A stretch of 59,233 nucleotides of DNA from Mycobacterium sp. (GCA_021732005.1 JAKFVT010000058.1:1-59233), one strand, 5' to 3'; shown: positions 42,322 to 50,861, counted from the stretch's first letter. Notes: generated by a model from the sequence alone, not told the origin. A program made the numbers and translations.

Positions 42322-42837
42322 CCGTACTGGGCACTGGCAGGCCGCTTCTCCCGTCGAGCCCTTTGGCAATGGTCGAATCGGCTTGATCGGTGCTGCGTCA
42401 CTCGTCGAGAAATGGCCCACGGGCGCACGTCAGTTGCCAACGGAGTCCAGCTCGCGGGGCGGCTGAAAGTGTGCGCCTGGGCAGGTCCCGCGTCGACCAA
42501 CGACGCGAGGTCAGACCGAAGCGCTGCGCTGCCGGAACTACGCACGGCCGCACACCTCTCTTTGAGAAACAGGGGCCACCGCCGCCGCACCAGCAACTGG
42601 CCGGCCGATTCCGAACCGTAGGCGTGGCCATCCAATTAGGCAGCGCCGCAGAGCATCCGAACGATGATTAGTTCGGCCAGCTGATCTCGTCAACGGCGTG
42701 CACGTAGGAGGCGCACGCCTTCGGCTTGATGCCTGGCCCGCACGCCGCGTCGAACAAGGCGCCTCAGTCGTGGTGATGGTTCCACTCTTCCGCTGAGGTC
42801 CCAAGCTGCTTACCACCCAGAGTGTCCTCGTGGAAGC
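42322..42837. other. Intergenic region between DUF5676 and response regulator genes
   Basis: No supported gene in 516 bases. A 29-codon minus-strand ORF (42668-42757, GPGIKPKACASYVHAVD inside) looks protein-like and could be the remnant of a lost gene. Base composition is similar to the surroundings. Confidence 0.35.
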
Positions 42838-43590
42838 TCAGCGCGGTGACGGCCCTAACCGGTATCCGATGCCGCGGGCGGTCGTCACGTAGTGCGGCTG
42901 GCGTGGGTCCTCACCGAGTTTGCGGCGCAGGTGACCGATATGGACGCCAACGACGTCTTTGCAGCCACTCCACGATTCTCCCCAGATTCCCTCCAGGAGT
43001 TGGCGGTTGGTGAAAACAGCACCCGGACGGGACGACAACATCGCCAGAATCTCAAACTCGATGCGGGTCAAGTTGAGTGGCTCACTACCGAGAACAGCCT
43101 GTCGTGCTGCGATGTCGATGTTCAGCGCTCCGAATTTTCGGGACGGCTCAGTACGGCCGCGGCATTTCCCGTGCAGACAGATTCTCTCCCCGCGTTGGAG
43201 TGGAGATCGCCGTAGAATCGCACGGATGCGGGCGACCAACTCCCGCGGGCTAAACGGTTCAGTGATGTAGTCGTCGGCATCGACCGATAAGCCGATGACG
43301 TCACCGACTGCGGCCACTATCACCACGTGGGCATTCGAGAATCTACGAAGCTTGCGGCATATCTCCGGCCCATCGGCTCGAGGGCGTGCAAAATCAAGCA
43401 CGATGACATCAGGGTCGTTGTCGTGCGCGGCCTGGAGAGCATCTCGTTGCGCCGAAACCACCTCCACAACAAAGTGCTGTTGCTTCAGGTAGCCGGCGAC
43501 CAGTCCGGCGAGGAAGCCCTCGTGGTCGACGATCAAGGCACGGATTCTGCCGGCCGCCGGAGTGCCGGTGGCGCCGATTTCCGTGGTCAT
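42838..43590 (-). CDS. Degenerate OmpR-type response regulator, 250 aa
   Basis: Starts MTTEIGATGTPAAGRIR after GGAGGGG. The receiver aligns without gaps to the CopR-like protein at 13039 over its first ~93 residues, keeping Asp22 and Asp66, but the second acidic residue is His23, the switch Thr93 is Ala, and the conserved Lys is Glu111 (DDYITEPF). The DNA-binding domain (HIGHLRRKLGED ... TTARGIGYRL) is intact. With no kinase nearby it is probably phosphorylation-independent. A TACK-N9-MGTA site lies at 43719. Confidence 0.88.
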   Translation of the reverse strand: MTTEIGATGTPAAGRIRALIVDHEGFLAGLVAGYLKQQHFVVEVVSAQRDALQAAHDNDPDVIVLDFARPRADGPEICRKLRRFSNAHVVIVAAVGDVIGLSVDADDYITEPFSPRELVARIRAILRRSPLQRGERICLHGKCRGRTEPSRKFGALNIDIAARQAVLGSEPLNLTRIEFEILAMLSSRPGAVFTNRQLLEGIWGESWSGCKDVVGVHIGHLRRKLGEDPRQPHYVTTARGIGYRLGPSPR

Positions 43591-43901
43591 TTTGTGATTT
43601 CCCCTCCTATCCGCTCCGAATAGCCTTGTAGTAATCGGCGGCAGAGCGCATCGATGAACGTCCCGCATTGGCTGACACTGCCGCGCTGAAAACACACCCC
43701 TGTCATTCAAATACTGCCTACGTACGGAAATAGTATGTAGCGATCTCCAGTACACGGTAGCCGCGACATGCGGATGCACGGCGTCAGGCGTACCTAGGGA
43801 ATGCTGATTTGCTGCGGCTGCCGCGCCGTCGGATCACGTACTCCAATGCCTTGCGCCCTACCGATGCCTCAAAGCGAAACGCTCGGCGGGGCACTGGTTC
43901 G
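43591..43901. other. Intergenic region with operator, between response regulator and NlpC/P60 genes
   Basis: No gene seen in 311 bases; the only element I can support is the palindrome at 43719-43735. Confidence 0.4.
43719..43735. promoter_or_regulatory. BlaI-type operator candidate, site 8
   Basis: TACG-TACGGAAAT-AGTA, within CTACGTAC/GTATGTAG arms (7 of 8 pair), 129 bp upstream of the degenerate response regulator. Confidence 0.6.
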
Positions 43902-45338
43902 TTACTGGATGTATCTGGCGACGTAGGGTGTCATCCCGCTGGTGCGGACTGGGGAGACATGGACATCTGAGCCGGTGTAGGGAGCTTCGAGCATCTGGCC
44001 GTTACCCAGGTAGAGGGCGACGTGCTGGCTGCCGCCGGGGCCGTAGAAGATCGCGTCACCCCGACGCATCTGCGCTGACGGAATCTGAGTTCCAGCGGTG
44101 TACTGCGAACCCGAATAGTGCGGCAGCTTGACGCCGACCCCGGCGAACGCGTACAGGATCAGGCCCGAGCAGTCGAACCCAATGGTGTTCGACCCGCTGT
44201 CGATGCCCCTGCTCGGACCGTCGGCGTTGCCGCCGCCCCACGAGTAGGGCACGCCCATCTGGGACATAGCCCGCTTGATCACGTACTCGACGGCCGTCGC
44301 GCCGTAGACGTAGGGAATCGCGCCATTGGTGATTCCGGTGTCGTCGGGTTTCAGGATGCCCAGCTTCTGCAGGAAGCTCTTGCCCATCTGCTTGGTCGCG
44401 TTGAGCGAGGACGACGAGATCTGCAGCACCGCGTTGATGATCTGGATCGGGTCGCCGGAGACGAAGGCGCTGGGCACCATCGGCAGCGTGACGTCCCACT
44501 CCGAAGCACTACCGTACGGCGGGACCACGCCCGCGCCGGGCGCCTTGGGCGAACCAGGCGCGGCCGGATCCCAGCGATCCCCCGGGGTCGCCGGGCCGGT
44601 CGCCGCCGACTGTGGAACAGCGGCAGGCGAATTCGCCGGCGCCGACCACTGGCGGGCGGCGTCGAGCTTGTCCTGAGCCGTCTTGCGCTCGGCAGCCAGC
44701 CGGTTGATCTCGGCCTGCTGGTCGCCGAACGTCTTCTGCGCCTGAGTCAGCGCCGAGACCGCAGACTGCTGGCTGGCTTCGGCATCAGCGACCGCCTGGT
44801 CGGCTTTCTCTTTGGCCAGCCGAGCCGCGGACGCCTTGTTGACCTGCTCGGTGCGGGCCCGCTGCAGGTCGGTCATCACCTGTTCGGAGCTCAGCGCCAG
44901 CGCTTGATTGGCCGACGCGGTGGAGATGATGTCCTCGGGCGTCGACGCCATCAACAGCGACGCCGACGGCCCGTTCATGTAAGCCGCCACCGCGAACTCG
45001 TCGAATCGCTTCTGGGCGTCGGCAATTGCGGCGTTGGCATCGTTGACCGCGGCTGCGCTGACGTCCACCTGCGCACTCGCGGCAGCCGCCTCATCCCGCG
45101 CCGTCTGCACGTCGACCAGTGCCTTGTTGACGCTTTCCTGCTCAGCCTGCACCTTGGCGCCGATGTCCTGCAGCCGCTGGTTGGCGTCGGCCACGTCGGC
45201 GATCAGGCCGGCGATCGTGTTGGGGCCGGCCCCTGGCTCGGCGTGAGCCAGTCCGGGAACACTGAGCGTCATGGCGACACTGATCGCCACTATGAGGGCA
45301 GGTCGACACCAGGTGAAGCGCAGATCAGTTGTTCCCAC
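43902..45338 (-). CDS. RipA-like NlpC/P60 endopeptidase with coiled coil, 478 aa
   Basis: I start at GTG 45338 (VGTTDLRFTWCRPALIV) after GGGAGACGG; GTG 45368 is possible. A signal peptide ends at AHAEP; a long coiled coil (~40-225, Ala/Gln/Lys-rich, probably autoinhibitory), a Pro/Ala linker and the NlpC/P60 domain with Cys390 (GFDCSGLILY) and His439 (GSQHVALYLG) follow. It splits stem peptides during cell separation. Paralogue of the 24428 gene. Confidence 0.92.
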   Translation of the reverse strand: MGTTDLRFTWCRPALIVAISVAMTLSVPGLAHAEPGAGPNTIAGLIADVADANQRLQDIGAKVQAEQESVNKALVDVQTARDEAAAASAQVDVSAAAVNDANAAIADAQKRFDEFAVAAYMNGPSASLLMASTPEDIISTASANQALALSSEQVMTDLQRARTEQVNKASAARLAKEKADQAVADAEASQQSAVSALTQAQKTFGDQQAEINRLAAERKTAQDKLDAARQWSAPANSPAAVPQSAATGPATPGDRWDPAAPGSPKAPGAGVVPPYGSASEWDVTLPMVPSAFVSGDPIQIINAVLQISSSSLNATKQMGKSFLQKLGILKPDDTGITNGAIPYVYGATAVEYVIKRAMSQMGVPYSWGGGNADGPSRGIDSGSNTIGFDCSGLILYAFAGVGVKLPHYSGSQYTAGTQIPSAQMRRGDAIFYGPGGSQHVALYLGNGQMLEAPYTGSDVHVSPVRTSGMTPYVARYIQ

Positions 45339-45675
45339 TCGGCCGTCTCCCAACAACTCGGTCCGCACCCTTACGCGTGTGCTCCAGATGCGATGGGTAG
45401 GCCCCGCCGGCGTTACGTATCTACCGTTACGTATCTACGTAGTACGCAGTAAGACCGTACTTCCGAGACGAACAGTACATTCACTTTTGACCCATTGGTA
45501 CCACCCATCACAAACTACAAATGTGTAATTCCGCTGGCCGGGTTGCTCGGTCAATGTATCGACGGTTCACACAAAGCGGTATGTCGCCGATGTCACCCGC
45601 TGCATTGGAAGTACTGACGGCAACCCTCGGCCGACGCAGTCGAGCAGGTTCTGGTGGTCCGCTATGGCGTTGCGT
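45339..45675. other. Intergenic region between RipA-like and cyclase genes
   Basis: No gene supported. It holds a 14-bp tandem repeat (cgttacgtatctac at about 45411-45424 and 45425-45438) directly followed by the operator at 45428-45444. Confidence 0.45.
45428..45444. promoter_or_regulatory. BlaI-type operator candidate, site 9
   Basis: TACG-TATCTACGT-AGTA, 90 bp upstream of the RipA-like gene, overlapping the second copy of a 14-bp tandem repeat. Confidence 0.68.
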
Positions 45676-46326
45676 TCACCGCGCAGACGTGAACCGGTCA
45701 GGCTGCGCCGCAAACTTACCGGCGCAGTCGAGTGAACAGAACAAGTAGTCACCACCTGCGTAGGTGAGTCGTCCGGCTGCGGTTGCCGGATTGACCCGCA
45801 TTCGGCACACCGGATCGACATCACGATCGTTCGCTTCGTCACGGACGAGCTTGAACAGTTCGACCGGGATGGTCAGATTGTGCAGCGTCATGCAGCCCAA
45901 TGCCCGAACCTGGACGCCGACCGACGGCGCGGCGTCCGCGACGGCGCGCGTGGCAAGAATTTGTCCACCTCCGGCTTGCGCGGCAAGTCTGGCCGCGACG
46001 TTGACCGTCGTACCGAAGACATCGCCGCCTCGTTCGACCACCGGTCCGTAGTGCAGCCCGGCCCGCAAGTCGGGGAATCGCGCATCCCTCTCGCACGCAT
46101 CAAACAGCCTAAAAATCAACGTAATTGCCGATGATGCATCGACAGAGGTGAACAACACGGCATCGCCGACCGCCTTGACAAGCCGATCGCCGACGCCTAG
46201 AACCGACTCGGCGTCCGCAACCAACTGCTCAGCAACATCGGCTGCGGCAATGTCTCCATGCGCCTCGGTCAGGGCGGTGAAGCCAGCCAAATCCGCGAAG
46301 GTGACTGCCGCATCGGAGGTGTCCAC
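45676..46326 (-). CDS. Class III nucleotide cyclase fused to a YHS metal-binding domain, 216 aa
   Basis: The cyclase domain (1-160) keeps the catalytic set: metal Asp12 (FADLAGFT) and Asp55 with Lys51 (LVKAVGDAVLF), and Asn109/Arg113 (TTVNVAARL). The C-terminal YHS domain (171-212, DPVCRMRVNP ... YLFCSLDCAGKF) has Cys174, Cys197 and Cys201, as in metal-handling proteins such as the YHS parts of copper pumps. A metal-regulated cAMP/cGMP producer is the natural reading. Short for a cyclase, no membrane part. Palindrome CTACC-N8-GGTAG lies just upstream at 46342-46359. Confidence 0.87.
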   Translation of the reverse strand: MDTSDAAVTFADLAGFTALTEAHGDIAAADVAEQLVADAESVLGVGDRLVKAVGDAVLFTSVDASSAITLIFRLFDACERDARFPDLRAGLHYGPVVERGGDVFGTTVNVAARLAAQAGGGQILATRAVADAAPSVGVQVRALGCMTLHNLTIPVELFKLVRDEANDRDVDPVCRMRVNPATAAGRLTYAGGDYLFCSLDCAGKFAAQPDRFTSAR

Positions 46327-46575
46327 ACCCCGCAGTATCCGCTACCGATGTGCTGGTAGGGAGGCGCCGCACCCAGGTCAAAATTGGAAATCCCACCCCG
46401 CCCGGGCATCGCGCGTTACTACGACGACAGAATTGCAAGGTGCCCCGCGGGGTGGCGACTTCCCACTCCTGGCTCATGACCATTTCGCCGACAGTGCATA
46501 CGCCGCCGCGGTGTTCGCGCGGGTGCAACCCCGGCTGCCCCGGGACGTCCGCATCGCTTGTCGGGAATCATCACG

Positions 46576-47520
46576 CTACGGCCCGCACGTCGGCAGGCCC
46601 AACAGCGCTAGGAACGGACCAGCTAACGGTGCAGCGAGCATGATCGCCATGGTCGCCGTCAGTGCGGCGTTAATGCGAAGTTGGCCCCATAGCGTTGGCC
46701 TTGCAATAAGCCGTTCGGCGCGCGCGAGCACTGCGATGTCCGCGGCCCCCAACGCTTCAGCCGGCGCGGCGTCTACCAATGACCTCAGGCCGGACAGAAG
46801 CGCTGCGTTGCCATGATGGCGCACCGCCACGTCATCGGCACACATCTCAAGCAGCCGAGCCACTTCAGCGGCACCCCCAGTCATCAACGCCAGACTGGGG
46901 AAAACCGACGCGAGACTGCGCAGTGCTGCGACAACAGTCAGGTGGCCCCCTGCAAGATGCGCGCGTTCATGCGCAAGAACCGCACTGAGTTCATCGTGCC
47001 CCAACACCGCCAGCGTCGCCGAGGTAACCACAATCGCCGGGGGGCGTCCCGCGACGCAGTAGGCAGCAGGCTTTGGCGCGTCGATGACGACTACTTCGGG
47101 GTCAGCAGTCGAGCGACCAACCAGCCGGGCGGCCTCGGCATGGCCGTAAGCGCGTATTCGCAGCCGGGTCAACGCCCTGGACAAACGAACGCAGGTGACA
47201 CCGACCGCCCCTGACACACCCGCCACAATTGCCAGTGCCAGAGCCTGCGGCGCTCCGCTGTGATCCCCGATGAAGATGCCGTGCAGCTGGTTCAGACACG
47301 ACAGGACCACCAGCTCCGGATGTTTCCAGTGGCGCGCTACTTCGATGATGAAGAACACAACGGCCCCGACCCAAGCCACCAATACTGTCCCGATGGCGGT
47401 CAACCAAACCGCCACCCCCAACCGGGGAGCACCGCCACGTCGGGTGAATTTGGGCAGAAGTCTCGGGCCTACCGACAACACCGCGACGCTATACAGCAGC
47501 AGCCCGGCGGCGGTCAGCAC
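46576..47520 (-). CDS. M56-family (BlaR1-like) membrane metalloprotease, 314 aa (copy 2)
   Basis: Zinc motif HERAH (VLAHERAHLAGGH) with downstream LEMCADDVAVRHHG, among several membrane helices; no sensor domain at the C-terminus. GTG start at 47520 shares a base with the BlaI stop (TAGTG). It resembles the 29072 gene in layout, but sequence similarity looks modest, so this is an old duplication or independent acquisition. The 250 bases after it to the cyclase gene hold no gene. Confidence 0.87.
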   Translation of the reverse strand: MLTAAGLLLYSVAVLSVGPRLLPKFTRRGGAPRLGVAVWLTAIGTVLVAWVGAVVFFIIEVARHWKHPELVVLSCLNQLHGIFIGDHSGAPQALALAIVAGVSGAVGVTCVRLSRALTRLRIRAYGHAEAARLVGRSTADPEVVVIDAPKPAAYCVAGRPPAIVVTSATLAVLGHDELSAVLAHERAHLAGGHLTVVAALRSLASVFPSLALMTGGAAEVARLLEMCADDVAVRHHGNAALLSGLRSLVDAAPAEALGAADIAVLARAERLIARPTLWGQLRINAALTATMAIMLAAPLAGPFLALLGLPTCGP

Positions 47521-47900
47521 TACTTCCCCCTCCGGCGGCTCAATCGCCGTAACTGGGCGCGCAGACTTTCAGCTTCCTCAGGCCCGATCTGTTCGACGAA
47601 GTGGCTAAGCACCAACTCAGAACGGCCGCCCCCGTCCAGCGCGTCACGCATCAGCCGGGCGCTGTGCTCCTCGCGCGACAGCGTGGGCCAATACCGGTAC
47701 GCCTTGCCCTCACGCTCGCGCTGCAGCCAACCCTTGCCATGGAGGTTGTCCATCGTGGACATCACCGTGGTGTATGCAATCCCCCGCTCGGCCGCCAGCT
47801 CGTCGAACACTTCACGGACTGTCGTCGACGCCTGCGGGTCACGATTCCAGATGCGATCCATGATGACCGCTTCCAGTTCTCCAAATCCTCGAATCCGCAC
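47520..47900 (-). CDS. blaI: BlaI/MecI-family repressor, 126 aa (copy 2)
   Basis: GTG 47900 (VRIRGFGELEAVIMDRIW) follows GGGAGG; the long ORF upstream is not coding. Winged-helix and dimerisation parts are complete (VREVFDELAAERGIAYTTVM, MDNLHGKGWLQREREGKAY). The DNA-reading helix YTTVMxTMDNL is almost identical to that of copy 1, so both could bind the same operator. TACK-N9-MGTA site 49-65 bp upstream. Confidence 0.9.
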   Translation of the reverse strand: MRIRGFGELEAVIMDRIWNRDPQASTTVREVFDELAAERGIAYTTVMSTMDNLHGKGWLQREREGKAYRYWPTLSREEHSARLMRDALDGGGRSELVLSHFVEQIGPEEAESLRAQLRRLSRRRGK

Positions 47901-47948
47901 GGGCAGCCTCCCAAAATGTCGGCGCTCAGCGTACCGCAGGTAGTCTTC

Positions 47949-47965
47949 TACGCGTCGGTTTCGTA
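47949..47965. promoter_or_regulatory. BlaI-type operator candidate, site 10
   Basis: TACG-CGTCGGTTT-CGTA upstream of the second blaI gene, fitting autoregulation. Confidence 0.65.
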
Positions 47966-48140
47966 CTGCCGGGCTACGGAGAGGGCCATCCGACGGGTAT
48001 CCAGCCTTCGGCGGCGCGTCATTGATAGCCAGTGAAGGCTGTGATTTGCCCAGTGCCCCAAACCCGTTCAGTGCAGCGCACGGAGGCGCGTATCGTGCGC
48101 GGCAGCAACCGCGCAACACCTCACCAACAGGCAGGGGACT

Positions 48141-48602
48141 ATGGGCCGCAAGGGCGGTGACCGTACGGGCGGTCTGGGCCGACTGTTGTTCATCGCCGCG
48201 ATGACCGTGACGGGGGCAGTCATCGTCGCCGTCGTTTTTTCCACCGGCGCCCTGCGGCTGGGAATGAGCAGGGAATCCGCACCCTCGGCCGAGCAATTGG
48301 CGCAGGACCGTTGTCAGTCCGACGTCCTCAAGCGGTTGGTCGCGCCCGCATCTACGCATTTCTCCGAGGTCCGCACCGAGGCCAGCCGCCTTGAAGTCGA
48401 TAGCAAAGACCTCTTTCCACTGACCCTCGAAGAGCCCCTCAAGGGCGTCGACACCGCGCGCATAAGCGTGCTCAACGTCTCCGGTGTGGTTAACGCCCCC
48501 ACCGAGGTCGGTTCCACCCTCCAGGACCACTTCGACTGCCGCGCCTACTTCGTCGACGGGACACTGGCTCACACCCTGGTGCTCTTCGACCACGATCACT
48601 GA
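48141..48602 (+). CDS. Hypothetical membrane-anchored protein, 153 aa
   Basis: Starts MGRKGGDRTGGLGRLLF after GGCAGGGG. One membrane helix (~17-37), then an external domain with VKRLVAPASTHFSEVR-like and HFDCRAYFVDGTLAHTL segments and two Cys (58, 133) that could form a disulfide. No family recognised. It is divergent from the second blaI gene. The 260 bases after it show no clear gene. Confidence 0.65.
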   Translation: MGRKGGDRTGGLGRLLFIAAMTVTGAVIVAVVFSTGALRLGMSRESAPSAEQLAQDRCQSDVLKRLVAPASTHFSEVRTEASRLEVDSKDLFPLTLEEPLKGVDTARISVLNVSGVVNAPTEVGSTLQDHFDCRAYFVDGTLAHTLVLFDHDH

Positions 48603-48865
48603 ACAACGGCCAGGTCCACGTACGGGCGGGCAGAGTGGGCATAGCGTCGAACCGGTTGGAGCAATTGGGTTCCGGGGAGGACGACCACGCCCTGAGAGTC
48701 ACGCTCATCGCGGCCGGCGCCCCCACGGTGCTCGTCTCAGACCTCCGGGGTTGCTCGGAGTCGAGGAAAGTTATCGGCAACGCACCGGTGCAGGCCACCG
48801 ACCGTAACCCGCGCAGCGAGCACCAACACAAGACAGAGTTGGGCTCGGTCGCAGAAGTGTTGGAG

Positions 48866-49678
48866 TCAGCCGTGATCGTGGTGATCACCGCCGGTCGCCT
48901 CCCCCGCATCCGTCCCGGGCACCCCAGAAGACGGCCTCGGTACAGCATCATCCGGTACGACGACGGATGCCGAATGATGGTCACCATCAATGTGAAGTCC
49001 CATATCGGTCACTGGCAGTCCTGACTCGGCGGGAACCGGCGCGGTAGTAGGCCCGGGAACCCCGAGTTTCGGTGGAGCAATGGACTCTGGGTGATCCGCG
49101 TCGTGGTGATGGCCCTCCGCGGGCGCTTCATGGAGGGTTGGTTGTTCTCCCTCCGCCTCAGCACCTTCACCGTGGTGATGATGACCCTGAAGGCTCGAAG
49201 CCAGTCCCACCGCCACCGCGCCGACCATCACGGTGTTCGCGCCTACCAAGACAAGCGCCCTGCCGAAACCGGAAACATCTTCGGCACGGTAGCGCCTGAA
49301 CCACGCCCACCCGGCACCCATAACGACATAGCACTGAAGGAGCAGGACCGAGATCCCGGCGGTCTCCACCGCCTCAGGCTGGCCGGCGTGCGGGCCGAAT
49401 GGGACACCCACGGTCCGGGACATGACCCACAGCGCAGCAGATCCGGCATTCGCCGCAAACCCAGCAGCGAGCACCAGGGTTGCTGGCCGCGACCAGACGA
49501 GCAACGCCCAGAACAGTTGGAACACCGTAATGGAAGCGAAGAACACTCCCGCGGGCAACCAGTCACGCCAGTGCATCGGAGCGACCGCGAAGTGGATCAC
49601 CGCCGCGCCAATGGAAGCAACTGCTGCACACCGGGCCGACAGTCGACCGTCCGTCGTCGTCGCTTCCTTCGATATCAC
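48866..49678 (-). CDS. Membrane protein with His-rich tail, 270 aa
   Basis: Five membrane helices (~10-150), then a His/Asp-rich tail: QGHHHHGEGAEAEGE, EGHHHDADHPES and GDHHDHG at the C-terminus, an obvious metal-binding region. GTG 49678 (VISKEATTTDGR) is preferred; TTG 49699 is an option. No family recognised. Last gene of the SHOCT / Met-rich / His-rich operon. Confidence 0.75.
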   Translation of the reverse strand: MISKEATTTDGRLSARCAAVASIGAAVIHFAVAPMHWRDWLPAGVFFASITVFQLFWALLVWSRPATLVLAAGFAANAGSAALWVMSRTVGVPFGPHAGQPEAVETAGISVLLLQCYVVMGAGWAWFRRYRAEDVSGFGRALVLVGANTVMVGAVAVGLASSLQGHHHHGEGAEAEGEQPTLHEAPAEGHHHDADHPESIAPPKLGVPGPTTAPVPAESGLPVTDMGLHIDGDHHSASVVVPDDAVPRPSSGVPGTDAGEATGGDHHDHG

Positions 49679-49783
49679 GGCTTGACCGTGGCACAGCAAT
49701 GCTGCTCCACACGAGCATCAGTGCATAACGGTCGGGTTCCAGCTTTGCAGCGGAAGTAGGGCGGAGGTTGACCGCCGCCAAGC

Positions 49784-50263
49784 CTACGAGGGCCGCTGGA
49801 TCGACGACGGGGTCGTACTCGGAGAGGGCTGGCTCGGACCCATCATCCCGCCGGGCCCCATTCCACCGGGCCCTGGGCCACCAGGTCCCATACCGCCAGA
49901 TCCGGAGCCACCAGGTCCCATCATTCCACCGGGTCCCATACCGCCAGGCCACATCATCCCGCCGGGTCCCATCATCCCGCCGGGCCGCATCATTGGGCAG
50001 TCGTTCATTGATACTTCCGGCCCCATCTGGCCGCTCTGGTAGCCGCGATGCCAACCGTGGTAACCGCCGGAAACTCTGCCGAGAAAGACACCGGAGAAGA
50101 AGACCATCGCGACGATGAACAAGACACCGGCGATGATGCCGACCCACGCGAGGATCTGATAGACCCGGGCGGGCCGATGATCTCGGGTATCGTCGTGCCA
50201 GGCTGGTGGCACTACCTCTCGCGCCGCTATGGATTCGTTTGGGGTTTCAGGTGTTTGAGTCAT
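49784..50263 (-). CDS. Membrane protein with Met/Gly-rich tail, 159 aa
   Basis: One membrane helix (~38-60), then an external tail of MGPGGMM-type repeats (GMMGPGGMMWPGGMG) with over 20 Met, similar in character to the Met-rich parts of MmcO, the DUF305 protein and the cupredoxin; probably binds Cu(I) with thioethers. Lies 111 bases after the SHOCT gene and 105 before the His-rich gene. Starts MTQTPETPNESIAARE. Confidence 0.75.
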   Translation of the reverse strand: MTQTPETPNESIAAREVVPPAWHDDTRDHRPARVYQILAWVGIIAGVLFIVAMVFFSGVFLGRVSGGYHGWHRGYQSGQMGPEVSMNDCPMMRPGGMMGPGGMMWPGGMGPGGMMGPGGSGSGGMGPGGPGPGGMGPGGMMGPSQPSPSTTPSSIQRPS

Positions 50264-50374
50264 ATTCAGTACTTTCTCGGTAGGTCGGGCCGGTTGATGG
50301 TTTCAATCCGGTCATCCGGCTCTCACGTCTTAAAGCGTCGGTTGACTGATCTGCGGCGGCATCCGTATCCCACG

Positions 50375-50647
50375 TCAGCGGTGTAGGCGAAGGACCGACA
50401 ATCGGCGGCGGTATTCCTCTTCGTTGATCTCACCGCGAGCGAACCGGTCAGCGAGCATGTTCTCCGGACCCGGCCTCGCATAGCTTGGGCGCGACTCCCT
50501 CGGTACGGGATTAGAGCCACCCAGGTATCGAATCGACATGACAATGGCGAAGATCACGGCCACCACGAACAACACCATCGCCACAGTCATCAGGACCCAA
50601 CCGCCCCCGCCCCAGCCGTGCCCCCACATCCAGCCGTCATCCATCAT
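50375..50647 (-). CDS. SHOCT-domain membrane protein, 90 aa (copy 3)
   Basis: MMDDGWMWGHGWGGGGWVL start (His/Trp/Gly/Met-rich), a membrane helix, and the SHOCT domain ADRFARGEINEEEYRRRLSVL. Closest in layout to copy 2. Leads the Met-rich/His-rich operon. The 214 bases upstream to the MFS gene's end hold nothing I can support. Confidence 0.86.
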   Translation of the reverse strand: MMDDGWMWGHGWGGGGWVLMTVAMVLFVVAVIFAIVMSIRYLGGSNPVPRESRPSYARPGPENMLADRFARGEINEEEYRRRLSVLRLHR

Positions 50648-50861
50648 CGGCGAACCTCCTCAATCCCATCTTGAGTACATGAATCCAAGCGTCCGCCCGA
50701 CAAATGACCCTCAATAGGGCCGATAGTCCCAGGTTTCGCGCGGCCGTCTCACCCGGGGCAGCTACTGGAAGTCAGGTTGAACGAGACGCGTCGGTACGGG
50801 TCGAGAATCTCGTCGCGGGCGGCTCCGAGCTGCCCGAAAGACGGCGTCAACGGTTGCGCGG

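Noticed and set aside
42668..42757. Possible 29-aa minus-strand peptide with GPGIKPKACASYVHAVD
   Set aside because: TTG start, weak ribosome site and no family; mentioned only as a possible remnant.
44118..45452. 444-codon plus-strand ORF over the RipA-like gene
   Set aside because: Arg/Gly-rich shadow; the minus strand carries signal peptide, coiled coil and NlpC/P60 domain.
46342..46359. CTACC-N8-GGTAG palindrome before the cyclase gene as another TACK-N9-MGTA site
   Set aside because: Spacing is 8 and the half-site is TACC, so it does not fit; it may be a separate site and is only mentioned with the gene.
48635..49024. 129-codon plus-strand ORF after the 153-aa protein
   Set aside because: Overlaps the His-rich membrane protein gene on the other strand, lacks a ribosome site and has no recognisable domain.
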